Origin: UBA2336 sp036787955
GTDB taxonomy: Bacteria > Bacteroidota > Bacteroidia > Cytophagales > Cyclobacteriaceae
Direction: 5' to 3'
Assembly: GCA_036787955.1 (NCBI GenBank)
Contig: DAIQOI010000001.1
Coordinates: forward strand, 1-64,000
Length of the DNA: 64,000 bases
Shown here: one piece after another, positions 7,294-15,824 of the stretch
How positions within the stretch are numbered: the first letter of the stretch is position 1
How the letters are laid out: the number at the start of each line of letters is the position of its first letter
Notes under the pieces: generated by a model
Seen by the model: only the letters and a program-made list of their open reading frames with translations
What the model was told of the DNA's origin: nothing
Database searches by the model: none
Translations under genes and position numbers: made by a program

Positions 7294-8154
7294 TTAAAAC
7301 GTAATAAACTCTTCCGGATTGAGCGGATTACCATTGTACCACAGCTCAAAGTGTAGGTGCGGGCCATTGGTAAGTTCTCCGCTGTTGCCAACTATAGCTA
7401 TGATTTCCCCTGCGTAAACAAATGTACCTGTTTTTTTATATAGTTCAGCATTGTGCTTATACACCGATATCAGGTTGCCCTTATGCTGAATCATAATGAC
7501 ATAGCCCGAATCCTGAGTCCAGGAGGCAAATACCACCATGCCATCGGCAATGTTTTTAACCGGCTCATTGGTTTTGGCCACAATATCCACACCATAATGT
7601 CCTTTTCTGATATCGAAGCGGTCGGAGATAAAGCCATTTATGGGAGTAAAGAAGAAGGTTTCCTGCAGCTCGCGGTAACGCGAACTGGCCAGGGTAATCA
7701 GCGCCAGGTCCGAACGTTCAAAGTCTTTGCGGAACTGCGAGTCAGCCGGTGCCAGTTGTACACTTTCGGGCTTAACGGCCAGCGCCCCTTTGGTCCGCAG
7801 TTTTACCGGATCGGTAAATTCACTGGTGTCGCCTCGAAGAACACGCTGCATGTTGCGGATAAACTGCTCCTTGCGGTCAACCTCAAGAGCGAGCGAGTCG
7901 ACCTTGTCCACCAGGCTCAGCAACTCCTGGCGTACTATCATTTGCTCAAAGCGCGGATCAAACCACCTGGCCAGCAAGGTTTGCGATAAATAAAGACTGG
8001 CAATGAACACGAGTATAAAAATCAGGCTCATCACTACAATTACCTTGGCATAGGTAAAGCTGAAACTGGTTTTCTCGGCAAAATTTTCCTCATTCCGGAT
8101 AACCAGCTGATACCGGTTGGTAAGCCAGTGCGATAAGGTGCGCTTGGTTTTCAA
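7294..8154 (-). CDS. Membrane-anchored M23 (LytM) peptidase
   Basis: The 286-aa protein has a cytoplasmic N-terminus, one transmembrane helix (about 35-58), a coiled-coil region (about 70-110) and a C-terminal LytM domain. Zinc-ligand motifs are complete: HYGVD (H...D) and GPHLHFELW (HxH). It should cleave peptide cross-links of peptidoglycan from the periplasmic side. It is the first gene of the run with bactofilin and the AtpZ/AtpI-like proteins, and a TACCTTTG box lies 16 bp upstream. Partnership with bactofilin is inferred from known M23-bactofilin operons. Confidence 0.9.
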   Translation of the reverse strand: MKTKRTLSHWLTNRYQLVIRNEENFAEKTSFSFTYAKVIVVMSLIFILVFIASLYLSQTLLARWFDPRFEQMIVRQELLSLVDKVDSLALEVDRKEQFIRNMQRVLRGDTSEFTDPVKLRTKGALAVKPESVQLAPADSQFRKDFERSDLALITLASSRYRELQETFFFTPINGFISDRFDIRKGHYGVDIVAKTNEPVKNIADGMVVFASWTQDSGYVIMIQHKGNLISVYKHNAELYKKTGTFVYAGEIIAIVGNSGELTNGPHLHFELWYNGNPLNPEEFITF

Positions 8155-8170
8155 CTTTTGAAATAACGGG

Positions 8171-8178
8171 CAAAGGTA
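8171..8178 (-). promoter_or_regulatory. Candidate -7 box (TACCTTTG) for the M23-bactofilin operon
   Basis: The minus strand reads TACCTTTG, an exact match to the Bacteroidota -7 consensus TAnnTTTG, 16 bp before the M23 start at 8154. No clear TTTG -33 element is seen at 19-21 bp. The identification rests on the -7 match and the intergenic position. Confidence 0.4.
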
Positions 8179-8240
8179 GATATTCCTTCGGAAATGGATA
8201 TGAAAAAGCCGTTTTTTGCGTTTCTTAGGCGTCTGGTTGC

Positions 8241-10805
8241 ATGCTGCGTTTACCTACTTTTGGGCAAATAATTCTTCTTTTGGCCGGGGTTTCTTATTCC
8301 TGCTCCCCCGATACGTGGACCGGTAAAGTATTTCATAACACCACCGCTCATTATAATGGTTATTTCTATGCACGGGAAGAAATCAGTCGCATTGAGAAGA
8401 CCATCCGGCAAAATCACCAGGACGATTACAATGAAATTCTCTGGCTCTTCCCGCGCCTGGACTCACTCAAAGCAAAAGCCTATGACAAGGAAATTCAGGA
8501 AGCCATAAAAATGGCTTCTATCGCCATTCAGCGACATCCGGAAAGCAAGTGGATGGACGATGCCTACCTGGTGGTGGGCAAGGCCCGACTTTACAGTTTC
8601 GACTGGGGTAATGCCATCCAGACTTTTAAATATGTGAATAACCCCAAGGTAGTCAAAGATATAAACATGAGGCATGCTGCCCTCATATGGCTGCTGCGAA
8701 CCTATACCGAGCACAAGGAATATAACAATGCCGAAGCGGTTATTGATTATCTGCTTAAGGAAAAACTTAACCGAACCAATCGGAAAAATTTTTTGCTCAC
8801 CAAAGCCTATTATCATCAGGTGCGCAATAACTATGACGGTATGATTCGCTCCCTCACCGAGTCCGAGCCATTGTTATCCCGCAAAGACCGGCCGGGAAGA
8901 ATTTACTTTATCATGGGCCAGGTGTACCAGCATCTCGGATTTGAATCGGAAGCCTTTAACTTTTACCGCAAAGCCATCAGCACCCACCCGGAATATGAAG
9001 TTGATTTCTACGCGCGTTTATACATGGCACAGGTTGCCGAAATATCGCGCAGCCGGGATGTGGCACAGGCACGCAGATCATTCAAAAAATTATTGGCTGA
9101 TAACAAGAACCGCGACTTCCGAGACAAGATATATTACGAAATGGGGTTGTTCGAAGAAAAACAAGGCAACCTTTCGGAAGCAATAATGTATTACAACAAA
9201 AGCCTCCGCACCGGCAACAACAACCTGGTAAAGGGCGATGCCTATTTCCGCCTCGGACATGTTTACTACGATTCGCTCAGGAATTTTGAATTGGCTCAGG
9301 CCTATTACGACAGTGCTGTCCGGACCATGCCTCCGTCAAGACCCAAGTATCCGGAAATAAAACAGCGGCAGGAAGTGCTAAACGAGTTTGTAAAACATTA
9401 TAAAACCATTAAATGGAACGACAGCCTGCTGGCACTGGCTAAAATGGACACGGCCAGTGTGCGCAAGCTGGTGGAAGAGAAAAAAACCCCCGTTCAAACT
9501 GCCACTTCCGGGAAACGAAAAAAAACGCAAAATCCCGAAGCAGCAACTGCCACACCCCTGCGCCAACAAGACCAGCAAGACATGATTGCCTCTGTAAGCG
9601 GCTGGTACTTTTCCAACCCGTCAACACTCGCCACCGGCCGGGCAGAGTTTGCAAGAGTATGGGGCAAAATTCCTTTGGAAGATAACTGGCGCAGAAGTGC
9701 ACGCACCACCACCGTTGCCTTGCAACCGGTAACAACCGCGCAGACCAACCCGGAAACGAAAACTGAATCAAATCCCTCTGCACCCGAAACCGGAAATGCC
9801 TTTAAAACACTTATCAGTCAGATACCCTATACCGATGAACAAAAAAAAACGGTCCTTCAGCAAATTGAAGCATCCTTATTTGCCCTGGGCGACATCTATT
9901 ACTTTAAACTCAAGGAGCCTGGCAATGCAATCCTTACCTATCAATCGCTTTTACGCCGCTTTCCGGATTCTGATTATGAAGCCGAAGTTTTGTACAAGCT
10001 ATATCTCATCCTCAGAGAAACCGATACTGCAGCAGCACAAGACTATGCCCGGCTACTGGCCCTTAAACATCCGGAATCAACCTACAATAAACTGATTCAA
10101 AACCCGAATTACCTTGCCGAAAGCCAGCAAGCGAAGGAAAAACAAAAAATTTTATACCAGCAGGCCTATAGCTACTTTCTGAAAGATGAGCTACCGGCTG
10201 CCTCGCAACTCCTACAACAAGCCCGTAACCTGGAAGAAACCTCTTTTTCTCCCTACCTCGACATGTTGGATATCCTGATAACAGGAAGATCGGGTGACCA
10301 GGAAAGTTATCTCCGGAAATTACAAGACTTCATCGGCCGGGATGAAAACCCGGAGCTGGTTGAGTTTGCCAAATCCCTGCTCGAATCGCTCAAATCGGCC
10401 GGTAAACAGGCAGACACCGAAAAACCGGTTTATACCCGTCAGATTGAAGAGCCACACTATTTTGTGTTTTCCTATGACCCTGCCGAAAACCTTGAGACAT
10501 TGGCCACCAACCTGCTTCATGATTTCAACCATGCCCATTTCCGCGATTTGCAACTCAAAGTAAGCCGCACGGAATTAAATGGCGCGCAGATACTTATCCT
10601 GGTATCCGATTTGCCGAGGCTGAGTACCGCCATCGAATATTACCGCCTCATTTCCGGGAAACTAACCACAATACCACACTTAAAGAATCACAAATTCAAT
10701 ACCTTTGTTATATCAAAAGGAAATTTTAATACGTTGTATCGCACAAAAAAATTTCATGAGTACCTGGAATTCTTTGCGAAAGTCTATCGAACCGATTCTC
10801 CGTAA
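8241..10805 (+). CDS. porW: SprE/PorW-like TPR lipoprotein of the type IX secretion system
   Basis: The 854-aa protein starts with a lipoprotein signal (VSYSC, Cys21). Just after it comes the segment DTWTGKVFHNTTAHYNGYFY, typical of SprE (Flavobacterium) and PorW (Porphyromonas). TPR-like helical repeats follow through most of the protein (for example KIYYEMGLFEEKQGNLSEAI), with a low-complexity Thr/Gln linker at about 410-520. PorW/SprE is needed for type IX secretion and gliding and is thought to link the PorLM motor with outer-membrane parts. It is divergent from the M23 operon and overlaps the PBP1A gene by 50 bp. Confidence 0.85.
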   Translation: MLRLPTFGQIILLLAGVSYSCSPDTWTGKVFHNTTAHYNGYFYAREEISRIEKTIRQNHQDDYNEILWLFPRLDSLKAKAYDKEIQEAIKMASIAIQRHPESKWMDDAYLVVGKARLYSFDWGNAIQTFKYVNNPKVVKDINMRHAALIWLLRTYTEHKEYNNAEAVIDYLLKEKLNRTNRKNFLLTKAYYHQVRNNYDGMIRSLTESEPLLSRKDRPGRIYFIMGQVYQHLGFESEAFNFYRKAISTHPEYEVDFYARLYMAQVAEISRSRDVAQARRSFKKLLADNKNRDFRDKIYYEMGLFEEKQGNLSEAIMYYNKSLRTGNNNLVKGDAYFRLGHVYYDSLRNFELAQAYYDSAVRTMPPSRPKYPEIKQRQEVLNEFVKHYKTIKWNDSLLALAKMDTASVRKLVEEKKTPVQTATSGKRKKTQNPEAATATPLRQQDQQDMIASVSGWYFSNPSTLATGRAEFARVWGKIPLEDNWRRSARTTTVALQPVTTAQTNPETKTESNPSAPETGNAFKTLISQIPYTDEQKKTVLQQIEASLFALGDIYYFKLKEPGNAILTYQSLLRRFPDSDYEAEVLYKLYLILRETDTAAAQDYARLLALKHPESTYNKLIQNPNYLAESQQAKEKQKILYQQAYSYFLKDELPAASQLLQQARNLEETSFSPYLDMLDILITGRSGDQESYLRKLQDFIGRDENPELVEFAKSLLESLKSAGKQADTEKPVYTRQIEEPHYFVFSYDPAENLETLATNLLHDFNHAHFRDLQLKVSRTELNGAQILILVSDLPRLSTAIEYYRLISGKLTTIPHLKNHKFNTFVISKGNFNTLYRTKKFHEYLEFFAKVYRTDSP

Positions 10806-13089
10806 GTTCTTTTTGGCAGAATGGCCCTGGATCCGTGCCTTGGTGAAAGCAGTGTGGATACTTTTCTTTTCTTTCATCCTCCTTTTTCCGTTGTATATCT
10901 ATACGGTGAGTATAAATCTTTTTGGGTTGTACGGTGGCATGCCCAGCCTTAAAGCCATCGAAAATCCCGAAAACGATCTCTCATCGGAACTGATCTCGGC
11001 CGATGGAGTTTCTCTGGGACGTTACTTTCGTTACAACCGCAGCCAGGTTTCCTACGACAAGCTATCTCCGGATCTGGTAAATACGTTGATACTTTCAGAA
11101 GATCATCGCTTTTATGAGCACGCCGGTATGGACTTTATTGCCTACCTGCGGGTGGCCTGGGGGTTGCTTACGCTGAATCCGCAAGGGGGTGGCAGCACCA
11201 TTACACAGCAACTGGCTAAAAACCTCTATACCATGAATCCGGATTTAAATCTGGACGGAAAGCTTGCCCGGCTTGGACGGTATCCGCGAAGAATCATTCA
11301 AAAAACCAAAGAATGGATCATCGCTTATCATCTGGAAAAAAACTTCACAAAAGAAGAAATCATTGCCATGTATCTGAATACCGCAGAATTTGGCAGTAAC
11401 GCCTACGGCATACAGGTAGCAGCCGAAACGTATTTCAACAAATCTCCCGACAGCCTCAACGTACAGGAATCGGCTGTGCTGGTTGGTATGCTCCAGGCCG
11501 TTACCCGGTTCAGTCCGGTTCACAACCCCGACAATGCGTTGCGCAAGCGCAATGAAGTGCTCTATAAACTGTATCGCCACAACTACCTCACCCGGCAACA
11601 GTATGACTCCATCAGCAAGTTACCCATCGAACTGAATTACCGGGTTCAAAATCAAAACGAAGGGCTGGCACCTTACTTTCGCAACGTTATACGCAACGAT
11701 TTGATGGCATGGTGCAAGGAAAACGGCTACGACTTGTGGGAGTCGGGCCTCAAAATTTACACCACCATCGACAGCCGCATGCAGCTGTATGCCGAACAGG
11801 CCGTTGCTGAACATATGAAACAACTGCAATTGGTATTCGATGAGCATTGGAAAGGCAGAAATCCCTGGATTGATGACGACTTTAAAGAAATAAAGGGCTT
11901 TTTGCAGTCACGTATTAAACAAACAGACACTTATAAAAATCTGGTTGCCCGGTACGGTGAAAAATCAGATTCCGTATGGATTCTGTTAAACCAGAAAAAG
12001 CCGATGCGCATTTTTACCTGGAATGGTGAACGCGATACGCTTTTCAGCTCCATGGATTCATTGAATTACTACAAGCGATTTCTGCATGCCGGCCTTATAG
12101 CTATCGATGCCAACAGCGGTGCTATCCGTGCCTGGGTAGGAGGTATTAATCACAAGTATTTTAAATACGACCATGTGCGTCAGGGCAAGCGACAACCGGG
12201 CTCTACTTTTAAACCTTTTGTTTACGGAGCTGCCTTGGAGTATGGCTATCATCCCTGTTATGAATTGTACGATATTTCGCCCAGCTTTACGGTTCCGGGC
12301 GGAACCTGGTATCCGCCGAACTCCGATGGAAAATACGGGTCAGGTGAAAAAATGAACCTGCGTCAGGCGATGGCCCGTTCTATCAACTCCATAACTGCAC
12401 AGGTTTTGCAAAGAGTGGGCGAGAGTAATGTGGTTGAGTTTGCCCATCGGGTGGGTATTCAAAGCAAACTCGATCCGGTTCCTTCGCTTTGCCTTGGCGT
12501 AAGCGATGTTTCCCTCTACGAACTGACCGGTGCCTACTGCACATTTGTGAACCTGGGAATTTATACCGAGCCCTTCTACATTACCCGCATTGAAGATAAA
12601 AACGGGAATGTTATAGAAAACTTTGTTCCCAAAACCCGCGAAGCCATCAGCCAGCAAACAGCTTATAAAATGATATACATGCTCCGCGGAGGCGTGGAAG
12701 AATCGGGCGGAACATCCGGAGGGATTGGCCGTGATTTAAAAGAAGATAATGAAATCGGCGGCAAAACCGGAACAACCAACAATGCATCCGATGGCTGGTA
12801 CGTGGGGGTTACACACAATTTAGTTACCGGCGTATGGGTTGGAGGAGACGAGCGCAGCATCCATTTCCGCAGCTGGGACATGGGCCAGGGAAGCCGTACA
12901 GCACGCCCTATATGGGAAAAGTTCATGCGCAAAGTTTATCTCGATCCAAACGTTGAATATAAAAAAGGGCGGTTCCGCCAACCCATTACCGGACTGGACG
13001 TAACCCTGGACTGCGACCGCTACAAGGTACCTGCCGATTCGTTGCATACCGAAGAAAAACCGTGGGATGATTTTCATGAAATTCCATGA
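10756..13089 (+). CDS. Penicillin-binding protein 1A, bifunctional glycosyltransferase/transpeptidase
   Basis: From the ATG at 10756 the protein is 777 aa; an upstream ATG at 10705 gives a leader unlike the family. It has one transmembrane helix (about 28-52), then a GT51 domain with the catalytic Glu115 in EDHRFYEHAG and the motif GGSTITQQLAKN (146 on). The transpeptidase domain has all three motifs: STFK (Ser483), SIN, and KTGT (Lys670). It polymerises lipid II and cross-links peptidoglycan. The start lies 50 bp inside the sprE-like gene and the stop overlaps uvrC by 4 bp, so all three are likely cotranscribed. Confidence 0.95.
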   Translation: MSTWNSLRKSIEPILRKFFLAEWPWIRALVKAVWILFFSFILLFPLYIYTVSINLFGLYGGMPSLKAIENPENDLSSELISADGVSLGRYFRYNRSQVSYDKLSPDLVNTLILSEDHRFYEHAGMDFIAYLRVAWGLLTLNPQGGGSTITQQLAKNLYTMNPDLNLDGKLARLGRYPRRIIQKTKEWIIAYHLEKNFTKEEIIAMYLNTAEFGSNAYGIQVAAETYFNKSPDSLNVQESAVLVGMLQAVTRFSPVHNPDNALRKRNEVLYKLYRHNYLTRQQYDSISKLPIELNYRVQNQNEGLAPYFRNVIRNDLMAWCKENGYDLWESGLKIYTTIDSRMQLYAEQAVAEHMKQLQLVFDEHWKGRNPWIDDDFKEIKGFLQSRIKQTDTYKNLVARYGEKSDSVWILLNQKKPMRIFTWNGERDTLFSSMDSLNYYKRFLHAGLIAIDANSGAIRAWVGGINHKYFKYDHVRQGKRQPGSTFKPFVYGAALEYGYHPCYELYDISPSFTVPGGTWYPPNSDGKYGSGEKMNLRQAMARSINSITAQVLQRVGESNVVEFAHRVGIQSKLDPVPSLCLGVSDVSLYELTGAYCTFVNLGIYTEPFYITRIEDKNGNVIENFVPKTREAISQQTAYKMIYMLRGGVEESGGTSGGIGRDLKEDNEIGGKTGTTNNASDGWYVGVTHNLVTGVWVGGDERSIHFRSWDMGQGSRTARPIWEKFMRKVYLDPNVEYKKGRFRQPITGLDVTLDCDRYKVPADSLHTEEKPWDDFHEIP

Positions 13090-14915
13090 AAACCGAAGAG
13101 CTGATTCAGCAGGTGCGGCTTTTACCCGAATTACCGGGAGTTTACCGGTTCTACGATCAATCTGATAAGCTGCTCTATGTGGGCAAGGCGCGTAACCTGA
13201 AAAAGCGGGTTGCATCATACTTTGGCAGAAGCAGCTCGCTAAACCGAAAAACCCGGCAGATGATTCAGGAAACTGCCCGAATTGAATTCACGGTCTCTTC
13301 CTCCGAATTCGATGCGTTGTTGCTGGAAAATAACCTGATCAAACAGCATCAGCCCAAGTACAACATACTGTTGCGCGATGATAAAACCTACCCGTACCTG
13401 TGCATAACCCGCGAGCCTTTTCCGCGCATCCTGTACACCCGAAAATATGACCCCCGTGCCGGTGAATATTTTGGTCCTTACTCGGGCGTAGGTGCACTGA
13501 AAACGGTGTTGGATCTGGTTCGCAGGTTATACACCATACGCACCTGCACGCTCCCACTTACCGATGAAAACATCCGGGCCGGAAAGTTTAAAGTATGCCT
13601 GGAGTATCACATCGGCAACTGCAAAGGACCATGTGAAGGACTACAATCTGAGGAAGCTTACAATCAGGACATAGGCATGGCCCGGCACATCCTTAAAGGA
13701 AATTTAAACGTGGTACGCAAATACTTTGAAGAAGAAATGGATCGTGCAGCGGCAGAAATGGCTTTTGAAAAAGCCCAGTACTTCAAGGAAAAGATTGATC
13801 TGCTGGATAAATTCCAGGCCAGATCCATTGTTGTAAATAAAAACCTCTCTGACATTGATGTTATTGCGGCCTTAGACGGATCTACCTACACCTATGTAAA
13901 CTTTCTGCAGGTAAAAGAGGGCGCCATAGTTTTCTCGCGCACTATAGAAGTTCAAAAAAAACTGAACGAATCTGCAGAAGACATTCTGAACCTGGCTCTT
14001 GTTGAATTCCGACAACAGGTGCACAGCTCCAATAAGGAAGTAGTTAGCAACCTGCCTATAAATTTACTGGACAAAGATTTAAAAAATACGGTCCCTAAAG
14101 CCGGTGATAAAAAAAAGCTGGTGGATCTTGCGCTCAAAAATGCAGCAGAATTAAAACAACAACGCGAGTTGCTTCGTACCGGAAGCAAACAGCAAGTGAA
14201 CCCGCGCGTTGCTGCATTGCAGCAAAGCCTGTCATTACCGCAGCCCCCGGTTATAATCGAATGCTTCGACAACAGTAATCTTCACGGCAATAACCCGGTG
14301 GCAGCCATGGTACGGTTTATGAACGGAAAGCCGGATAAAAAAAATTACAGGCGGTTTGAAATAAAGACCGTGAAGGGACCGGACGATTTTGCTTCGATGA
14401 AAGAAGTTGTGTACAGGCGTTACAAAAGAATAGTGGAAGAAGATGAGAAGCTGCCTGATCTTATTATAATTGATGGTGGGAAGGGGCAGCTTTCCAGTGC
14501 AAAAGCTGCCCTGAACGAACTGGGAATAAATCACATTCCCGTTATCGGCATTGCCAAAAGGTTGGAAGAAATTTACAGGAGCGATGACCCCTATCCTTTG
14601 CACATCAGCAAGCGATCACCTGCACTTCAACTCATTCAGCATATACGCGATGAGGCCCATCGGTTTGCTTTAACTTATCACCGGAAAAAGCGTGCCTCTG
14701 CTTCTTTCAAAAGCATATTGGACTCCATACCCGGCCTGGGTGAAAAATCAAGGCAAAAACTGCGTGAACATTTCAAAACTATCAGCGGCATTGTTGCAGC
14801 CGGAGAAGACCAACTCTCGCTGCTGATTGGCAAAAAGAAAGCGCAACTGCTTTTAAGGGAAATAAAAAAGCCTTCTGACGGGCAGAAGGCTGATATTTCT
14901 GAAGCCGCGTCTTAA
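13086..14915 (+). CDS. uvrC: UvrABC excinuclease subunit C
   Basis: The 609-aa length is normal for UvrC. The N-terminal GIY-YIG nuclease has LPGVYRFYD and LLYVGKARNLKKRV (about 16-45). A UVR-type helical segment follows at about 200-235. The central RNase H-like nuclease includes IIECFDNSN and IIDGGKGQL, and the C-terminal helix-hairpin-helix has SIPGLGEKSRQKLREHF. UvrC makes both incisions in nucleotide-excision repair with UvrA and UvrB; uvrA is also in this window at 26270. The 3' end runs 4 bp into the convergent gldN and contains the terminator of the gld operon. Confidence 0.97.
   Translation: MKTEELIQQVRLLPELPGVYRFYDQSDKLLYVGKARNLKKRVASYFGRSSSLNRKTRQMIQETARIEFTVSSSEFDALLLENNLIKQHQPKYNILLRDDKTYPYLCITREPFPRILYTRKYDPRAGEYFGPYSGVGALKTVLDLVRRLYTIRTCTLPLTDENIRAGKFKVCLEYHIGNCKGPCEGLQSEEAYNQDIGMARHILKGNLNVVRKYFEEEMDRAAAEMAFEKAQYFKEKIDLLDKFQARSIVVNKNLSDIDVIAALDGSTYTYVNFLQVKEGAIVFSRTIEVQKKLNESAEDILNLALVEFRQQVHSSNKEVVSNLPINLLDKDLKNTVPKAGDKKKLVDLALKNAAELKQQRELLRTGSKQQVNPRVAALQQSLSLPQPPVIIECFDNSNLHGNNPVAAMVRFMNGKPDKKNYRRFEIKTVKGPDDFASMKEVVYRRYKRIVEEDEKLPDLIIIDGGKGQLSSAKAALNELGINHIPVIGIAKRLEEIYRSDDPYPLHISKRSPALQLIQHIRDEAHRFALTYHRKKRASASFKSILDSIPGLGEKSRQKLREHFKTISGIVAAGEDQLSLLIGKKKAQLLLREIKKPSDGQKADISEAAS
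14864..14891 (-). terminator. Intrinsic terminator of the gld operon, inside the uvrC coding region
   Basis: On the minus strand a 9-bp perfect stem (agccttctg / cagaaggct, 14869-14877 with 14883-14891) and a 5-base loop are followed by TTTTTATTT. It lies 20 bp after the gldN stop. On the plus strand the same bases encode KKPSDGQKADI near the UvrC C-terminus. Confidence 0.85.
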
Positions 14916-15817
14916 AATTCCCAGAGATTGTGTTCTTTCTCCATCAACATCATTTCGGCCCATTCTCTTGCCCATACACTTTCAATATACGGACGGCCAT
15001 TTTGTCGGTAAATATCCTCTATGCTTTCATCATCCGGGTTTTCGATTTTCTGTATCACACCGTGGAAGAGACGTAACAGAAAAGCATCGGCAAAGTTCTT
15101 ATTTTCCGCTGTGTTCTGACGGTTAAACCATACAGCCTTTGCCGGATTATTCCTAAAAACTTTTTCAAGGTCCTTGTACTTGAACCATCCCAGTGATTTA
15201 AAGGTACCGGTATTTTGGTCGAAAGCCTGCATCTGTATGGCCTGAATGTCATAATACAACCTGGACCTGCGCCTGTCAAAGATTACATCCTCCACCAGCG
15301 TGAGCACATATACATCGCGCGGTAAAACGGTTATCGCCTTGCCCTGCTGCGAGGGTACCCACTCACCGGCCGGTGGATTTGCAGGATTGATACCTTTGTT
15401 GTTATCAATGGCTGATTCGTAATTCTTTCCGTTAAAAGACACCGCATCACCTATGTAATAAGTAGCGGCCGGGTCCCAGGCAGGCAGCACCTGACCTTTT
15501 GTTATGGTCATTTTATCTTCAAATTCTTCGCGCGTCATTAACGTGGTAAGCGAATCGCTTGCATAAACATTCGCAATTTCGCCCGATCGAACTGCATCAA
15601 TAATCAGCTTGGTAATTTGCCCGTTGTTGGAAAAGAAGCCCTTGTTCTGCTTTTCGCGCAAATCAATCTGGCGCCACACCCTCAATTTGTATAATTGCTC
15701 GTACCTGGGAATGGGATTGATTGAGTTGGGGTTGTACTGGGGCAATTCAGGCTGCGCCCAGGCAATACTGCTCCACAACAAACTCAAAACAACGGTAAAA
15801 CCAGCAACCTTTTTCAT
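14912..15817 (-). CDS. gldN: Type IX secretion / gliding protein GldN
   Basis: The 301-aa protein has a signal peptide (AWAQ, about residue 22). The rest matches GldN/PorN: YNPNSINPIPRYEQLYKLRVW, KAVWFNRQNTAENKNFADAF and a C-terminal WAREWAEMMLMEKEHNLWEF. PorN/GldN is a periplasmic protein that binds GldM and forms the ring with GldK under the outer membrane. The gene follows gldM by 7 bp and closes the gldKLMN operon. Confidence 0.95.
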   Translation of the reverse strand: MKKVAGFTVVLSLLWSSIAWAQPELPQYNPNSINPIPRYEQLYKLRVWRQIDLREKQNKGFFSNNGQITKLIIDAVRSGEIANVYASDSLTTLMTREEFEDKMTITKGQVLPAWDPAATYYIGDAVSFNGKNYESAIDNNKGINPANPPAGEWVPSQQGKAITVLPRDVYVLTLVEDVIFDRRRSRLYYDIQAIQMQAFDQNTGTFKSLGWFKYKDLEKVFRNNPAKAVWFNRQNTAENKNFADAFLLRLFHGVIQKIENPDDESIEDIYRQNGRPYIESVWAREWAEMMLMEKEHNLWEF

Positions 15818-15824
15818 GTTCTTT

